From positions 1-64,000 of the forward strand of contig NZ_JASBQY010000004.1 in assembly GCF_029960645.1 (NCBI RefSeq): a DNA stretch of 64,000 bases, read 5' to 3'. Positions within the stretch are counted from its first letter, which is position 1; each line of letters opens with the position of its first letter. This DNA is from Arthrobacter sp. AL12. GTDB taxonomy: Bacteria > Actinomycetota > Actinomycetes > Actinomycetales > Micrococcaceae. The translations under genes were made by a program, and so were the position numbers. Of the stretch, positions 45,197-56,200 are shown in pieces. The notes beneath the pieces are model-generated. The model made no database searches, was not told where the DNA came from, and saw nothing but the letters and a program-made list of their open reading frames with translations.

Positions 45197-45883
45197 TCAT
45201 TCGGTGCTGGCGGGTTGGGCTAACTCGGTGGTTCGGTCATAGCGGGCGGCGCCGTTGCCGGCGGAGGTGTCCCCGGAGTCCGGATCGCCGTCGTACAGTC
45301 CGTATTTGGCGATGTACTGCACCACGCCGTCGGGGACCAGGTACCACACGGGGTTCCCTGCCGCGACCCTGGTGCGGCAGTCCGTCGAGGAGATCGCCAT
45401 GGCGGGGACCTCGAGCAGGCTGACGTCCTTGCGGCCCATGCCGTCCAGGACGTGGCCGGGCCGGGTGACCCCGACAAAGTGCGCGAGGGACCAGAGTTCG
45501 TCGATGTCCTTCCAGGACAGAATCTGGGCCAGGGCGTCGGCGCCGGTGATGAAGAACAGGTCCGCGTCCGGACGCAGGGTGTGCAGGTCCCGGAGCGTGT
45601 CGATCGTGTAGGTGGGTCCGGGCCGGTCCACGTCCACCCGGCTGACGGTGAAGCGCGGGTTCGACGCCGTGGCGATAACGGTCATGAGGTAGCGGTGCTC
45701 GGCCTCGCTGACCTTCTTGCTCATCTTCTGCCAGGGCTGGCCCGTGGGCACGAAGACCACTTCGTCCAAGTCGAACTTGGCCGCGACCTCACTGGCCGCG
45801 ACAAGGTGCCCGTGGTGGATGGGATCGAACGTGCCGCCCATCACACCCAGACGCAGGCGGCGCTGGGCGCCGCGCTGCTTCAC
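45197..45883 (-). CDS. nadD: Nicotinate-mononucleotide adenylyltransferase
   Basis: NadD joins NaMN and ATP to form deamido-NAD. The 228-residue protein has the nucleotidyltransferase motif [12 protein letters not shown] (16-27), [11 protein letters not shown], and [14 protein letters not shown] (the ISSTxxR motif). The last 30 residues are a polar tail without homology. It ends 7 bases before the next gene's start, consistent with one transcript. Confidence 0.95.
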   Translation of the reverse strand: MKQRGAQRRLRLGVMGGTFDPIHHGHLVAASEVAAKFDLDEVVFVPTGQPWQKMSKKVSEAEHRYLMTVIATASNPRFTVSRVDVDRPGPTYTIDTLRDLHTLRPDADLFFITGADALAQILSWKDIDELWSLAHFVGVTRPGHVLDGMGRKDVSLLEVPAMAISSTDCRTRVAAGNPVWYLVPDGVVQYIAKYGLYDGDPDSGDTSAGNGAARYDRTTELAQPASTE

Positions 45884-45896
45884 GATGGCGGAAATA

Positions 45897-46136
45897 TTAG
45901 TGCCCTTGGCCGTGATCGTGCTTGTTCGGGTGCTGGCGGTGCGGATCCGAGTGCTCCTCGACGGCCTCGTGGCGCTTGCCGAGGTTGGAGTAGGACAGCG
46001 TGACGAACAGCATGACCATGAGCAAAGCGAACATCACACCGCCAACGACGAGCGGCGGAGCGATGAGCGGCGCGAGTTCCTCGTGGCCTGATTCGCCAGC
46101 GGCGGTGACGATTGTGGCGATCTGCTGCAACAGCAT
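45897..46136 (-). CDS. Small single-pass membrane protein
   Basis: The 79-residue product from ATG 46136 (AGGGGAG ribosome site) has one membrane helix ([19 protein letters not shown]). The cytosolic tail is rich in His, Asp and Lys ([18 protein letters not shown]), possibly metal-binding. It sits between proA and nadD, a position where Arthrobacter-type genomes often have such a protein. The name and function are unknown. Confidence 0.7.
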   Translation of the reverse strand: MLLQQIATIVTAAGESGHEELAPLIAPPLVVGGVMFALLMVMLFVTLSYSNLGKRHEAVEEHSDPHRQHPNKHDHGQGH

Positions 46137-46167
46137 GTTCTCCCCTAATGATTTCAAAATTTGACGA

Positions 46168-46185
46168 CGGCGGGTATCCCCGCCG
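46168..46185 (-). terminator. Hairpin after proA
   Basis: CGGCGGG and CCCGCCG pair around GATA on the minus strand, followed by TCGTCAAATTTT. It lies about 30 bases past the proA stop and would partly separate proA from the small membrane protein and nadD. Confidence 0.6.
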
Positions 46186-46216
46186 AGAAGGACTTCTGTT
46201 CCATGTTACAGCGTTG

Positions 46217-47572
46217 CTAGGCCCTGATCTGGCCCTCGCCCTGGACGATCCACTTGGTGGTTGTCAGTTCCGTCAGACCCATCGGTCCGCGGGCATGGAG
46301 CTTCTGGGTGGAAATCCCGACCTCGGCGCCCAGGCCCAATTCGCCGCCGTCGGTGAACCGCGTCGAGGCGTTCACGATCACGGCCGCCGAATCCACCTCC
46401 GCGATGAAGCGTTCGGCATTGCCGAGATCGTTGGTCAGGATGGCCTCGGTGTGGCCCGTGGACCAGGTGCGGATGTGCTTGACGGCGGCGTCGAGGCTGT
46501 CCACCATCGCCACCGCGAGGTCAAGGTCCATATACTCGGTGGCCCAGTCCTCCTCGGTGGCGGGGACGGAGTCGATCGAGGCCGGTAGCGCGGCCCGGAT
46601 CCGTTCGTCAGCGTGGAGGGTGACACCGGCGGCGCGCAGGGCCGCGGCGACGGCGGGCAGCACGGTCGACGCAGAATGCACCAACAGGGTTTCCACGGTA
46701 TTGCAGACGCTGGGCCGCTGGGTCTTGGCGTTCAGCAGGATCTCCACGGCCATGTCCTCGTTTGCGGAGGCGTCCAGGAAGATGTGGACGTTGCCTTCGC
46801 CGGTCTCGATCACGGGGACCTTGGCGTGGGTCACGACGGACTGGATCAGTTCCCGGCCGCCGCGGGGAATCAGGACGTCGACGCGGCCGCGGGCGCGCAT
46901 CAGGGCGTTGGCGCCCTCGCGGCCGTACTGGTCGACGCTCTGCACCGCGTCGGCGGGCAGCCCCACCGAGTCGAGGGCGTCGCGGAGCACGGTGACGAGG
47001 GCGGCGTTGGTGGCGGCGGCGGCGGTCCCGCCGCGCAGGATGACGGCGTTGCCGCTCTTCAGGCCCAGCCCGGCGATGTCCACGGTGACGTTGGGGCGCG
47101 CCTCGTAGATGGCGGCGACGACGCCCATGGGCACGTTGATCTGGCGCAGCCGGAGCCCGTTGGGGAGGGTCTGCCCGCGGACCACGTTGCCGACCGGATC
47201 GGGCAGGTTGGCGAGGTTCTCCAGAGCGTCGGCGAGGCCCTGAATGCGGGCCTCCGTGAGGGTGAGCCGGTCCAGCAGGGCCGCGGACGTGCCGTTGGCT
47301 TTGCCGGCGGCGACATCCTTGGTGTTGGCGGCGAGTATCTGGGCCTTGCGTTCCAGCAGCGCGGCCGCGATGGCGCGGAGCCCGCGGTCCTTCCAGGCCC
47401 GGTTGGCGCGGGCCATACTGCGGGCTGCCTGGCGGGAGCGGTCGGCGATGGCGTGGACGGCTGCCTCGACGTCGGCCAAGGAGGGACGCGCCGTCTCTGC
47501 TTCGGGCATCAGGGTTGCCTGGCTGGCATCATGGGATCGCTCAGCGGCTTGGGGAATCAGTGCCTCAGTCAT
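46217..47572 (-). CDS. proA: Gamma-glutamyl phosphate reductase
   Basis: ProA reduces gamma-glutamyl phosphate to glutamate semialdehyde in proline synthesis, using NADPH. The 451-residue ALDH-fold enzyme has the nucleophile Cys290 in [30 protein letters not shown], and the dinucleotide segment [12 protein letters not shown]. The N-terminal 30 residues are extra relative to E. coli ProA. It follows proB by 26 bases, so the two enzymes that share an unstable intermediate are cotranscribed. Confidence 0.95.
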   Translation of the reverse strand: MTEALIPQAAERSHDASQATLMPEAETARPSLADVEAAVHAIADRSRQAARSMARANRAWKDRGLRAIAAALLERKAQILAANTKDVAAGKANGTSAALLDRLTLTEARIQGLADALENLANLPDPVGNVVRGQTLPNGLRLRQINVPMGVVAAIYEARPNVTVDIAGLGLKSGNAVILRGGTAAAATNAALVTVLRDALDSVGLPADAVQSVDQYGREGANALMRARGRVDVLIPRGGRELIQSVVTHAKVPVIETGEGNVHIFLDASANEDMAVEILLNAKTQRPSVCNTVETLLVHSASTVLPAVAAALRAAGVTLHADERIRAALPASIDSVPATEEDWATEYMDLDLAVAMVDSLDAAVKHIRTWSTGHTEAILTNDLGNAERFIAEVDSAAVIVNASTRFTDGGELGLGAEVGISTQKLHARGPMGLTELTTTKWIVQGEGQIRA

Positions 47573-47598
47573 CCTTCAAGTCTAGGCGGGACGGCTTG

Positions 47599-48768
47599 CT
47601 AAACCAGAACCAGATCGTCAACGTGAACAACCTCGCGGTCGAATCCACGTCCCAGCGACTCACCGAGCTCCACCGTGGAACGGCCCAGCATCTGCGGCAA
47701 CTCGGCAGCGGAATAGTTGACCAGACCGCGCGCAATGACGGTTCCGTCGGCAGCGATCATCTCCACGGCGTCCCCCGCTTCGAAATGACCTTCAACCGCC
47801 GAGATCCCGGCGGGAAGCAGCGAGGTATGGCGGTCGCGCACGGCCTTGACCGCGCCGTCGTCGAGGACCAGGCGGCCCTGCACATGCGCTAGGTGGGCGA
47901 GCCACATCATCCGCACGGGCTTGCGTGCCCCGTTCACGGTGAACCATGTTCCGACGTCCTCGCCGGCCAGGGCTGCCGAGATGTTAGCGGTCGACGTGAC
48001 CATAGCGGGGATGCCGGAGTCGGCCGCCATGATGGCCGCCTCGACCTTGGTCTGCATTCCGCCGGTTCCGACTCCGGCCTTGCCAGGCGCCCCGATGGTC
48101 ACACCCTCGAGGTCCTCAGGACTGTCCACCCGGGGAATGCGCTTGGCGCCCTTCGCCGGAGGCCCGTCATAAAGCGAATCAACATCGGAGAGCAGCACGA
48201 GGGCATCGGCACGGACCAGATGGGCCACGAGCGCCGACAAGCGGTCGTTGTCGCCGAAGCGGATCTTGTGCGTGGCGACAGTGTCGTTTTCGTTGACCAC
48301 AGGCACCACACCAAGGTTCAGCAGCCTGTTCAGGGCGCGGAAGGCGTTGGTATGGTGGCTGCGCCGCATGAGGTCATCGGCGGTGAGCAACACCTGGCTG
48401 ACAGTCACGCCGTGGGCACCGAACGCCTGCGTATAGCGCGCCATCAAGAGTCCCTGCCCCACACTGGCCGCGGCCTGCTGCGTAGCCAGGTCCCGGGGAC
48501 GCTTGGCCAGCCCCAGCGGCGCGAGGCCGGCAGCGATGGCCCCGGAGGAGACCAGGATGATTTCCATGCCGGCATTGCTCTTGACTGCCAGGGCATCCGA
48601 GAGCGAGATGAGCGCTTCTTCGGAAATGCCGCCCTTGATGCTGGTGAGCGACGAAGAACCGACCTTGACCACGATGCGGCGCGCCCTGGCGAGCACACTC
48701 CTGTCATCGCAGGGCTCCTCGATGAGTACTGCGGAACTAACACTCACGTTTGCGGGTTCACTCCCCAT
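47599..48768 (-). CDS. proB: Glutamate 5-kinase
   Basis: ProB phosphorylates glutamate, the committed and feedback-inhibited step of proline synthesis. The 389-residue form has the kinase domain ([55 protein letters not shown]) and a C-terminal PUA domain. The start may be ATG 48768, overlapping the obg stop by 11 bases, or GTG 48747. The overlap suggests translational coupling with obg. Confidence 0.94.
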   Translation of the reverse strand: MGSEPANVSVSSAVLIEEPCDDRSVLARARRIVVKVGSSSLTSIKGGISEEALISLSDALAVKSNAGMEIILVSSGAIAAGLAPLGLAKRPRDLATQQAAASVGQGLLMARYTQAFGAHGVTVSQVLLTADDLMRRSHHTNAFRALNRLLNLGVVPVVNENDTVATHKIRFGDNDRLSALVAHLVRADALVLLSDVDSLYDGPPAKGAKRIPRVDSPEDLEGVTIGAPGKAGVGTGGMQTKVEAAIMAADSGIPAMVTSTANISAALAGEDVGTWFTVNGARKPVRMMWLAHLAHVQGRLVLDDGAVKAVRDRHTSLLPAGISAVEGHFEAGDAVEMIAADGTVIARGLVNYSAAELPQMLGRSTVELGESLGRGFDREVVHVDDLVLV

Positions 48769-50344
48769 CTTCTTCGCCCAGTCCACTCTCCTTGAGCGGC
48801 TTGTCACGGCGTCCGCTGACGGACTCGGTCCAGATTCCGGCCTTGCGCTCGGCTTCGAGTTCGGCGCGGGCGGCAGCCTTGGCCTCGCGGCGTTCGACCT
48901 GCTCGTCGCGCTTCTGCCCGCGGGTGGGGCGGTCGCCGATGTCGGCGAAGCGCACGTCGGTGCCGCGCGGGGCCGCCAGCAGTTCGGCGCCGGCCATCAT
49001 GGTCGGCTCCCAGTCGAAGACGACACCGTCGTCCTCGCCGATGACGACCGTGTCGCCGGGCTTGGCGCCCTGCTTGAACAGTTCGTTTTCGACGCCAAGC
49101 TTGGCCAGGCGGTCGGCGAGGTAGCCGATGGCTTCCTCGTTGGTGAAGTCGGTCTGCTTGACCCAGCGCACGGGCTTGTCGCCCAGGACGCGGAACAGCG
49201 GTTCGAGGTTCTTCTCTTCGCGGCGGATCTTGAAGCCGGATTCGTTGACTGCACGCGGCTTGAGGATGGGCGCGTGCACCTTCGGCGGGGCGGCGGCGAG
49301 GGCGTCGCGGGCCGCCTGGACGATTTCGCCCATGGCAAAGCCGAGCTGGCGGAGGCCCTCGTGGCTGGTTGCCGAGATTTCGAAGACCTTGTAGCCGCGG
49401 GATTCCAGTTCCGGACGGACGAACTCCGCCATGTCCCTGCCGTCGGGCAGGTCCACCTTGTTGAGGGCGACCAGGCGGGGGCGGTGGTTCAGCGGGACAA
49501 CCTCGCCGTCGGCTCCGCTGTAGCTCATGTCGACCGCGTACTTCTCAAGCTCGGCTTCGATGATGGCGAGGTCGGAGAGCGGGTCGCGGTCCGATTCGAG
49601 CGTGCCGCAGTCAAGGACGTGCACCAGGGCGGCGCAGCGCTCGACGTGGCGCAGGAAGTAGTGGCCGAGGCCCTTGCCCTCGCTGGCGCCTTCGATCAGG
49701 CCCGGGACGTCGGCAATGGTGAAGCGCACGTCGCCGGCCTGGACCACGCCGAGGTTCGGGATCAGGGTGGTGAACGGGTAGTCGGCGATCTTGGGCCGCG
49801 CAGCCGACATGGCCGCGATCAGGCTGGACTTGCCGGCGGAGGGGAAGCCGACCAGGGCGATGTCGGCGATGGACTTCAGTTCCAGGACGACGTCACTGGA
49901 TTCGCCCTCGATGCCGAGCAGCGCGAAGCCGGGGGCGCGTCGTTTTTGGGAGGAGAGCGAGGCGTTGCCGAGGCCGCCGATGCCGCCGGCAGCCGCGATG
50001 TATTCGGCGCCTTCGCTCACCAGGTCCGCGAGGACCTCGCCGTCCTTGGACTTGACCACGGTGCCGATGGGGACCGGGAGGATCAGGGTTTCGCCGTGTT
50101 TGCCGGCGCGCCAGTCGCCCATGCCGGGGCCGCCGTTGGTGGCGTGGCGGTGCGGGGCGTGGTGGTAGTCCAGCAGGGTGGTGGTCTGGGGGTCTACGCG
50201 CAGGATGACGTCGCCGCCGTTGCCGCCGTTGCCGCCGTCGGGGCCGCCGAGCGGCTTGAACTTCTCGCGGTGAACGGAGACACAACCGTGGCCGCCGGTA
50301 CCGCCGGATACGTGCAGTACTACCCGGTCTACAAAGCTAGCCAC
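48758..50344 (-). CDS. obg: Obg family GTPase
   Basis: Obg binds the 50S subunit and is essential for ribosome assembly and stress signalling. The 528-residue protein has the Gly-rich Obg fold (1-158, [16 protein letters not shown]), the G domain with P-loop GFPSAGKSS (166-174), [10 protein letters not shown] (G3) and NKVDLPDG (G4), and a C-terminal OCT domain. A charged tail (about 440-528, Lys/Glu/Ala-rich) extends it. The start is a GTG. The gene is in the normal place, after rpmA. Confidence 0.95.
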   Translation of the reverse strand: MASFVDRVVLHVSGGTGGHGCVSVHREKFKPLGGPDGGNGGNGGDVILRVDPQTTTLLDYHHAPHRHATNGGPGMGDWRAGKHGETLILPVPIGTVVKSKDGEVLADLVSEGAEYIAAAGGIGGLGNASLSSQKRRAPGFALLGIEGESSDVVLELKSIADIALVGFPSAGKSSLIAAMSAARPKIADYPFTTLIPNLGVVQAGDVRFTIADVPGLIEGASEGKGLGHYFLRHVERCAALVHVLDCGTLESDRDPLSDLAIIEAELEKYAVDMSYSGADGEVVPLNHRPRLVALNKVDLPDGRDMAEFVRPELESRGYKVFEISATSHEGLRQLGFAMGEIVQAARDALAAAPPKVHAPILKPRAVNESGFKIRREEKNLEPLFRVLGDKPVRWVKQTDFTNEEAIGYLADRLAKLGVENELFKQGAKPGDTVVIGEDDGVVFDWEPTMMAGAELLAAPRGTDVRFADIGDRPTRGQKRDEQVERREAKAAARAELEAERKAGIWTESVSGRRDKPLKESGLGEEDGE

Positions 50345-50414
50345 GTGGATCTCCTCAGTGCTGTTCCCCGGGTGTCCAAGACTCCCAAGATGATTGTAAT
50401 GCGGTTAAAACACC

Positions 50415-50444
50415 GGTGGAGCGGACCTAATGGCCCGCCCCACC
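50415..50444 (-). terminator. Hairpin between rpmA and obg
   Basis: GGTGGGGCGGGCC and GGTCCGCTCCACC on the minus strand form a stem with two mismatches and a short loop, followed by GGTGTTTT. It may be a partial terminator that lowers obg-proB expression relative to the ribosomal proteins. Confidence 0.55.
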
Positions 50445-50460
50445 GACTAAAGACTTGTTG

Positions 50461-50724
50461 TTACTCTGCAGCTGCTGCAGTCACAATGTTCACAACGCGA
50501 CGACCGCGGCGGGTGCCGAACTCGACAGCGCCGGGGGTCAGTGCGAACAGGGTGTCGTCGCCGCCACGGCCAACGCCGGCGCCCGGGTGGAAGTGGGTGC
50601 CACGCTGGCGGACGATGATTTCGCCTGCGGAAACTACCTGGCCGCCGAAGCGCTTGACGCCGAGGTACTGGGCGTTCGAGTCACGACCGTTGCGAGTGGA
50701 ACTCGCGCCTTTTTTATGTGCCAT
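50461..50724 (-). CDS. rpmA: Large-subunit ribosomal protein L27
   Basis: The 87-residue protein begins [20 protein letters not shown], the conserved L27 N-terminus that reaches the peptidyl-transferase centre, and has [20 protein letters not shown]. No N-terminal cleavage extension of the Firmicutes kind is present. It follows rplU by 61 bases. Confidence 0.97.
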   Translation of the reverse strand: MAHKKGASSTRNGRDSNAQYLGVKRFGGQVVSAGEIIVRQRGTHFHPGAGVGRGGDDTLFALTPGAVEFGTRRGRRVVNIVTAAAAE

Positions 50725-50785
50725 TTGGAAATGCCTGCCTTAAAATTCTGGGGAATCTGCTGAAAACCTGAACAGTAACGAGTAG

Positions 50786-51094
50786 TTACTTGATACCGGT
50801 GATCTTGACCTTGGTCAATTCCTGACGGTGACCCTGGCGCTTCTTGTAACCGGTCTTGTTCTTGAACTTCTGGATAACGATCTTGGGACCGCGAAGGTCC
50901 TCAAGGATCTCAGCCGTAACCTTTACCTTGGCCAGGTCCGTAGCTGCAGACGTGACCTTGTCACCGTCCACCAGGAGCAGTGCGGGCAACTCAAAGGTGC
51001 TGCCGGCTCCACCGGGGACGCGGTTCAGGGTAACGAAGTCTCCAACGGAGACCTTCTCTTGCCGGCCGCCTGCGCGGACAATCGCGTACACCAC
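50786..51094 (-). CDS. rplU: Large-subunit ribosomal protein L21
   Basis: The 102-residue protein starts at a GTG (51092-51094), giving [20 protein letters not shown] after the initiator, and ends with [20 protein letters not shown] plus KITGIK. A GTG four codons upstream (51106) is also open, but L21 proteins usually begin at the VYAIV segment. First gene of the rplU-rpmA-obg-proBA transcript. Confidence 0.96.
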   Translation of the reverse strand: MVYAIVRAGGRQEKVSVGDFVTLNRVPGGAGSTFELPALLLVDGDKVTSAATDLAKVKVTAEILEDLRGPKIVIQKFKNKTGYKKRQGHRQELTKVKITGIK

Positions 51095-51448
51095 TGGGGA
51101 ACTCACTTCTCTCGACGTTTATTACTAGATTTGCGTGCGGAACCTGGGTCCCAAGTTTCTGGTCCGGCTCACGCTGTGCCTCTACGCCGGTGGGTTCCCC
51201 GGGGGGACCCATGAGCTATCCCGTGGACAATCACACTCGAAATCGAGTGGAGCGTCCTCAAGGTCATAACCCAAGTGTTGGCGTAAGCACCGAAGATCTA
51301 GACTACGCTAATTTTGCCTTCGGCCGCAAATGAGGCTGGTTCCGAAGGGAGGTACGTGGTAGGCGCCACCCTGTATGGACAAGGTGTTGCCGCGACGACT
51401 TCCGGAACCGTGCCCACCTATCGTACAGGCTCCGCCCGGCTCCCCGGG
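51095..51448. other. rplU leader and promoter region
   Basis: This 354-bp region lies upstream of rplU and downstream of thiD-tenA, both on the minus strand. It contains the palindrome CACTCGAAATCGAGTG (51234-51249) and an imperfect GC hairpin at about 51192-51210 (GGGTTCCCC/GGGGGGACCC). The segment 51290-51320 is AT-rich (CTAATTTTGCC) and suits a promoter. No gene is seen. Confidence 0.45.
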
Positions 51449-53023
51449 TCAGGCGTGCAGCCGCGGCGCGTCGAAGAAGTCGACCTCGTACCGGGCCGAC
51501 TGCCGGAAGGCCACGGTCATGGCCTGCCGTTCGCTCGCCGAGGCCGCCCGTCCCGCTGCGTCGGCATAGCCGACCGCCTGCCGGGCGGCGGCGGCGAACT
51601 CCTCATCCGCATAGGTGCGCAGCCACACCGCATACGGGTGCCCGTCCGGTGAGCCGGCGGCGAGGAACTGCCCGTGCAGGGTCTCCCCGACCTCGGCGTA
51701 GAGCCAGAAGCACGGCAGCACCGCGGCCACCAGCACCCCGTAGCTGCCGGAGACGGATGCGGCCAGCAGGTGGTCCACGTAGGACTTGGTGACCGGCCCC
51801 AGCGTCACGTCGGCGGTGCGGGTGCTCAGCCAGGTCCGGTGCAGCTCCGACTCGACTTCGAGGCAGTTCTGGGCGGAACGGGCCCAGAAGAGCTGCTCGG
51901 CCTCCGTGGGCGCGATCGCGGCGGCCCGCGCCAGGACCCGGGAGTAGCCGTTCAGATACAGGGCGTCCTGGGCGAGGTAGTAGGCGAACTCCTTCTCCGG
52001 CAGCGACCCGTCGGCCAGGGTCCTGATGAAGTCCAGGCCGTAAATCGCGTCGAGGTCGGCGGTTGCCGCGTCCCGAAGCGCGGCGGCGAAGGCACCCTGG
52101 GCCGGGACGCTGCCGGTCCTGCCGTGGTTCTGGGTGTGCTGCTGGACGTGGTGGAAATGATGCACCGGGCCGTTGCCGGCGCCGACGTCGAGGTCCGCCG
52201 AGGCGCGCAGGGCCTCCTGCAGCCAGGGCTTGACCTGGCGGAGCGCGGCCTCCCAGTCCCCCGGACCGTGGTAGCCCATGATTCTGGCCTGCACGGCCGC
52301 CATCGCCGAAGACAGCGAGCATCCGGTCCCGTGGCTGTTGCGGGTGGGCACCCGCTCCCCCGGCACCACAACGACGTCCCGGGCCAGCAGTCCGCCCGTG
52401 TTGACCAGCGCGTCCGGGCAGCCGGCGGATCCGCCGTCGAGGTGGCCGCCCTTCACCAGGACCGTCGCCCCCGTCTGGGCGGCGAGCCGCTTGCCCTGCT
52501 GCAGGGCCTCGGCCCAGTTCCCGGCGGCGGGCTCGCGGAGCAGGATGGCGAGTTCGGCGAGGTTCGGGGTGATCAGGTCGGCGCAGGGCAGCAGCGCCTG
52601 CAGGGCCGCCTCGGCGGGCTCCTGGAGCAGCCGGTCGCCGCTCGTCGCGACCATCACGGGATCCAGGACCACGACGGCGGGCCGGGCCTTCTCCAGCCAG
52701 CTGCGGACGGCGTCGATCACCGCGGTGTCCCCCAGCATGCCGATCTTGACGGCGTCGATGCCGATGTCCGCGCTAATGGCGTCCAGCTGTGCCGTGAGGA
52801 ACGCCGCCGGCGGGACATGCACGGCGCTGACGCCGCGGGTGTTTTGCGCGGTCAGGGCGGTGATGGCCGCCATGCCGTAGCCGCCGTGCGCGGCAATGCT
52901 TTTGAGGTCGGCCTGGATCCCGGCGCCGCCGGAGGGATCGGAGCCGGCGATCGCGAGCACCCGCGGGATCCGGGGTGCCGACGGGGCGGGGACACATGGA
53001 AGGAACGATGAGGTGATGGTCAA
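51449..53023 (-). CDS. thiD: ThiD-TenA fusion: HMP(-P) kinase and thiaminase II
   Basis: The 524-residue bifunctional protein has ThiD at about 20-285 (AIAGSDPSGGAGIQADLKS; DLITPNLAEL; SHGTGCSLSSA with GTGC at 232-235). ThiD phosphorylates hydroxymethylpyrimidine twice for thiamine synthesis. TenA occupies about 305-524, with Asp353 in YLAQDALYL and the nucleophile Cys438 in LPCFWLYAEVGE, and salvages HMP from degraded thiamine. A His-rich linker (VHHFHHVQQHTQNH, about 287-300) joins them. The start is a TTG at 53021-53023, with its GAAGGGA ribosome site inside the TPP riboswitch. Fusion puts salvage and phosphorylation in one chain. Confidence 0.93.
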   Translation of the reverse strand: MTITSSFLPCVPAPSAPRIPRVLAIAGSDPSGGAGIQADLKSIAAHGGYGMAAITALTAQNTRGVSAVHVPPAAFLTAQLDAISADIGIDAVKIGMLGDTAVIDAVRSWLEKARPAVVVLDPVMVATSGDRLLQEPAEAALQALLPCADLITPNLAELAILLREPAAGNWAEALQQGKRLAAQTGATVLVKGGHLDGGSAGCPDALVNTGGLLARDVVVVPGERVPTRNSHGTGCSLSSAMAAVQARIMGYHGPGDWEAALRQVKPWLQEALRASADLDVGAGNGPVHHFHHVQQHTQNHGRTGSVPAQGAFAAALRDAATADLDAIYGLDFIRTLADGSLPEKEFAYYLAQDALYLNGYSRVLARAAAIAPTEAEQLFWARSAQNCLEVESELHRTWLSTRTADVTLGPVTKSYVDHLLAASVSGSYGVLVAAVLPCFWLYAEVGETLHGQFLAAGSPDGHPYAVWLRTYADEEFAAAARQAVGYADAAGRAASASERQAMTVAFRQSARYEVDFFDAPRLHA

Positions 53024-53028
53024 GAGAC

Positions 53029-53112
53029 ATCCCTTCGCCGGTGCTAACCGGACAGGTTCAACGGGTCTGGATCTCAGCCGGCTCGATGCGCGGCACCCCG
53101 TGTCAGGGACCC
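53029..53112 (-). promoter_or_regulatory. TPP riboswitch
   Basis: On the minus strand the thi-box signatures occur in order: CACGGGGTGCC, then GGCTGAGATC, then ACCCGTTGAACCTG, then CGGTTAGCACCGGCGAAGGGA. The last element holds the ribosome site of thiD-tenA, 6-7 bases before its TTG, so ligand binding would hide it. This predicts translational repression by thiamine pyrophosphate. Confidence 0.93.
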
Positions 53113-53214
53113 AGCCTAGCCGGATCCTTAACGAAGCCGCGGGCACGGCCCGAACCTGGCCGTACTGCTACGCCGTCCGGACCGCACCCGCGGCCTTGCT
53201 GAACTGTTCCGGTG

Positions 53215-56200
53215 TTAGAGCTCCGAAGCCGGAACCCCGACGCCGAGGATGATCGGCTCGCTGGAGGCAGTCTTGGCCGCCGGCGTGGTGGCTGCCGGGA
53301 CCTTGGCCTCATGCACCGAAACTGCGGCGGCCTGCCGCGTTTCCTGGCGCTGTTCCACCGTGGTCTCGTTGGCTGCGCCCTGGGCGCGGCTGGCGCTGCG
53401 GTTGCGGCGTCCGCGGCGGGCCCGGGAGGTGCCGGGCTCGGCTTCGGCCTCGGTCTGGGAACCCGGAGCCTGGGCGCGTCCCGGTCCGGTGCCGCCCGTG
53501 CGCGCCGGAGCGGCCGTTGCGGTCCGGGCTGCCGGAGCCTTTATTGCCGGCGCATTCAGCGACGGGGCTGCCGGTTCCTGCAGAGCCGGTTCCTGCACGG
53601 CCGGTTCCTGCACGGCCGGAGCCGTGGCTGCCTCGGCCTCACCCAGGTGGGCGAAGGCCTCGGTCAGGAGGTCCAGGGTCAGCGCGGGCGCACTCGTGTC
53701 GTCGGCGTGTTCCACGAACGGCAGGGCCACCTGCTCACCGCCGAACGTCAGCACGGCGGCGGGACGTCCCGCAGCTTCCTCCGTCGCGGCCAGCTCGACG
53801 GCTGCCTCGAGGGCGGCCTGGCGGGTCCCGGCGTCGGCGGCGGTGGCTGCCTCCCCGTCGTGCAGGTGGGCGGCGTGCGCCGCCGCGGCGATGTTTGCCA
53901 GCGCGGCACGGGTGGCCTCGGCCTTGGCGTGGCGCTCGGCATCGGTGGGCTCGGCGTGGACGGCCGCCGGGGCGGACTGGTCGTCGGTGCCCTGGCCGCC
54001 CCTGCCGCGGCGTCGGCTCTTGCGTTCGGTCCGGGCGGCGGGCTGGTGCTCGGTCCGCGGGACGTGGTGCTCGGCGGCCACGACGTTGGCGCGGCGGTGC
54101 TCCACCGGCTCGTCGTGGGTGACGATGCCGCGGCCGTCGCAGGTTTCGCACTGCTCGCCAAAGACCTCCAGCAGCCCGGTGCCCATCCGCTTGCGGGTCA
54201 TCTGCACGAGGCCCAGCGAGGTCACCTCGGCGACCTGGTGCTTGGTCCGGTCCCGGCCCAGGCACTCCACCATGCGGCGAAGGACGAGGTCGCGGTTGGA
54301 TTCGAGCACCATGTCGATGAAATCGATCACGATGATGCCGCCGATGTCGCGGAGCCGGAGCTGCCGGACGACTTCCTCGGCTGCTTCGAGGTTGTTCTTG
54401 GTGACCGTTTCCTCCAGGTTGCCGCCGCTGCCGGTGAATTTGCCGGTGTTGACGTCCACCACGGTCATGGCTTCGGTGCGGTCGATTACGAGGGAGCCGC
54501 CGGAGGGCAGGAAGACCTTCCGGTCCAGGGCCTTGTGGATCTGCTCGTCGATGCGCCACGCGGCGAAGATGTCCGTGTCCTTGGTCCACTTCTCCAGCCG
54601 GCCCACGAGGTCCGGCGCCACGTAGGTGACGTAGGCCTCGATGGTGTCCCAGGCTTCCTCGCCGGAAACAATCAGCTTGGAGAAGTCCTCGTTGAAGACG
54701 TCACGGACCACCTTGATGGTCAGATCGGGTTCGCCGTAGAGCAGCTCGGGGGCGAGGATCTTGGTCGAGGAAGACTGTCCCTCGATGCCTTCCCACTGGG
54801 CGCGGAGGCGGTTGATGTCGTGCGTGAGCTCTTCCTCGGACGCACCCTCGGCGGCGGTGCGGACGATGACGCCGGCATCTTCCGGCAGGCGGTCCTTGAG
54901 GATCCGCTTCAGGCGGTTGCGTTCGACGTCGGGCAGCTTGCGGGAGATTCCGGTCATGGAACCGCCGGGAACGTACACGAGGTAACGCCCGGGCAGCGAG
55001 ATCTGGCTCGTGAGGCGGGCGCCCTTGTGCCCGACCGGGTCCTTGGTGACCTGGACCAGCACGGAGTCGCCGGACTTCAGCGCGTTTTCGATCCGCCGCT
55101 GCTTGCCCTCGAGGTTGACCGATTCCCAGTTGACTTCACCGGCGTAGAGCACGGCGTTGCGGCCGCGTCCGATATCGACGAAGGCAGCTTCCATGGACGG
55201 CAGCACATTCTGGACCTTGCCCAGGTAGACGTTGCCGATCAGGGAATCCTGCTGGGTCTTCGAGACGAAGTGCTCGGCCAGGACGCCGTCCTCGAGGACC
55301 CCGATCTGGATTCTGTCGTCGCGCTGGCGGACGATCATCTGGCGGTCGACCGATTCGCGCCGGGCCAGGAATTCGGCCTCAGTGATGACGGTGCGGCGGC
55401 GGCCGGTGTCGCGGGATTCGCGGCGGCGCTGCTTCTTCGCCTCCAGCCGGGTGGAGCCCTTCAGGGACGTGACGCGGTTGTTGACGGGCGCCTCGGTGGC
55501 TGCGCGGGGCGCACGGACCCGGGTCACCGTGTTGGGCGGGTCGTTGTCGTCCCCGCCGGTCAGTTCCAGGTCCTGGTCGCCACGGCGGCGGCGGCGGCGG
55601 CGGCGCGAGGTCACGCCGTCTTCGAGCTGCTCCTCGGAGTCCTCGTCTGCTTCTTCTCCGGCGTCTTCGGATTCGTTCTCGGCGCCGGGCTCACTGTCGG
55701 ATCCGCGGCTGCTGCGTCCACGGCGTCCGCGGCTGCGGCGCCGACGGCGGCTTCCGGCGTCCTCGCCGTCACCTTCCTCACCCTCTTCTTCATCGGCTTC
55801 AGCCACGGCGGCGGCTGCCGGGGCCGTGGCCGGTCGCACCACGGTGGCCAGGTCGGGGGCCTGGAAGATCATCGAGGTGACCGCTCCGGGCTCAAGGAAG
55901 AGCGAGGCGGCGGAGGCTGCCGCGGCGGGTGTGTCGGTGGCGTCTGTTGCTGCTGGCGCAGCGGTTTCGGCGGCTGATTCCACGGGGGCTGCCGCTGCTG
56001 CCGCTTCCGGAGTCGCGGCGGAGTCTGCTGCTGCAGGGGTCTCAGGGGCGGGGCTGTCGGCGGCGGGGGCAGCCGCGGCGGGGGCAGCGGCCTTGGCGCG
56101 GCTGGCGCGGCGCCGGACCGGCTTCTCAACCGGAACTTCAGCGGCGGCAATGGCGGCGGCGCTCTCCGCTGCTGCCGGGGCGGCCGCCGCTGCGGCGTCG

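Noticed and set aside
51234..51249. CACTCGAAATCGAGTG as a terminator
   Set aside because: A 6-bp stem with no T-run lying upstream of rplU; at most an operator, so it is not listed as a terminator.
53212..55977. 921-codon plus-strand frame opposite rne
   Set aside because: Antisense shadow of the low-complexity and core parts of RNase E/G; no independent evidence.
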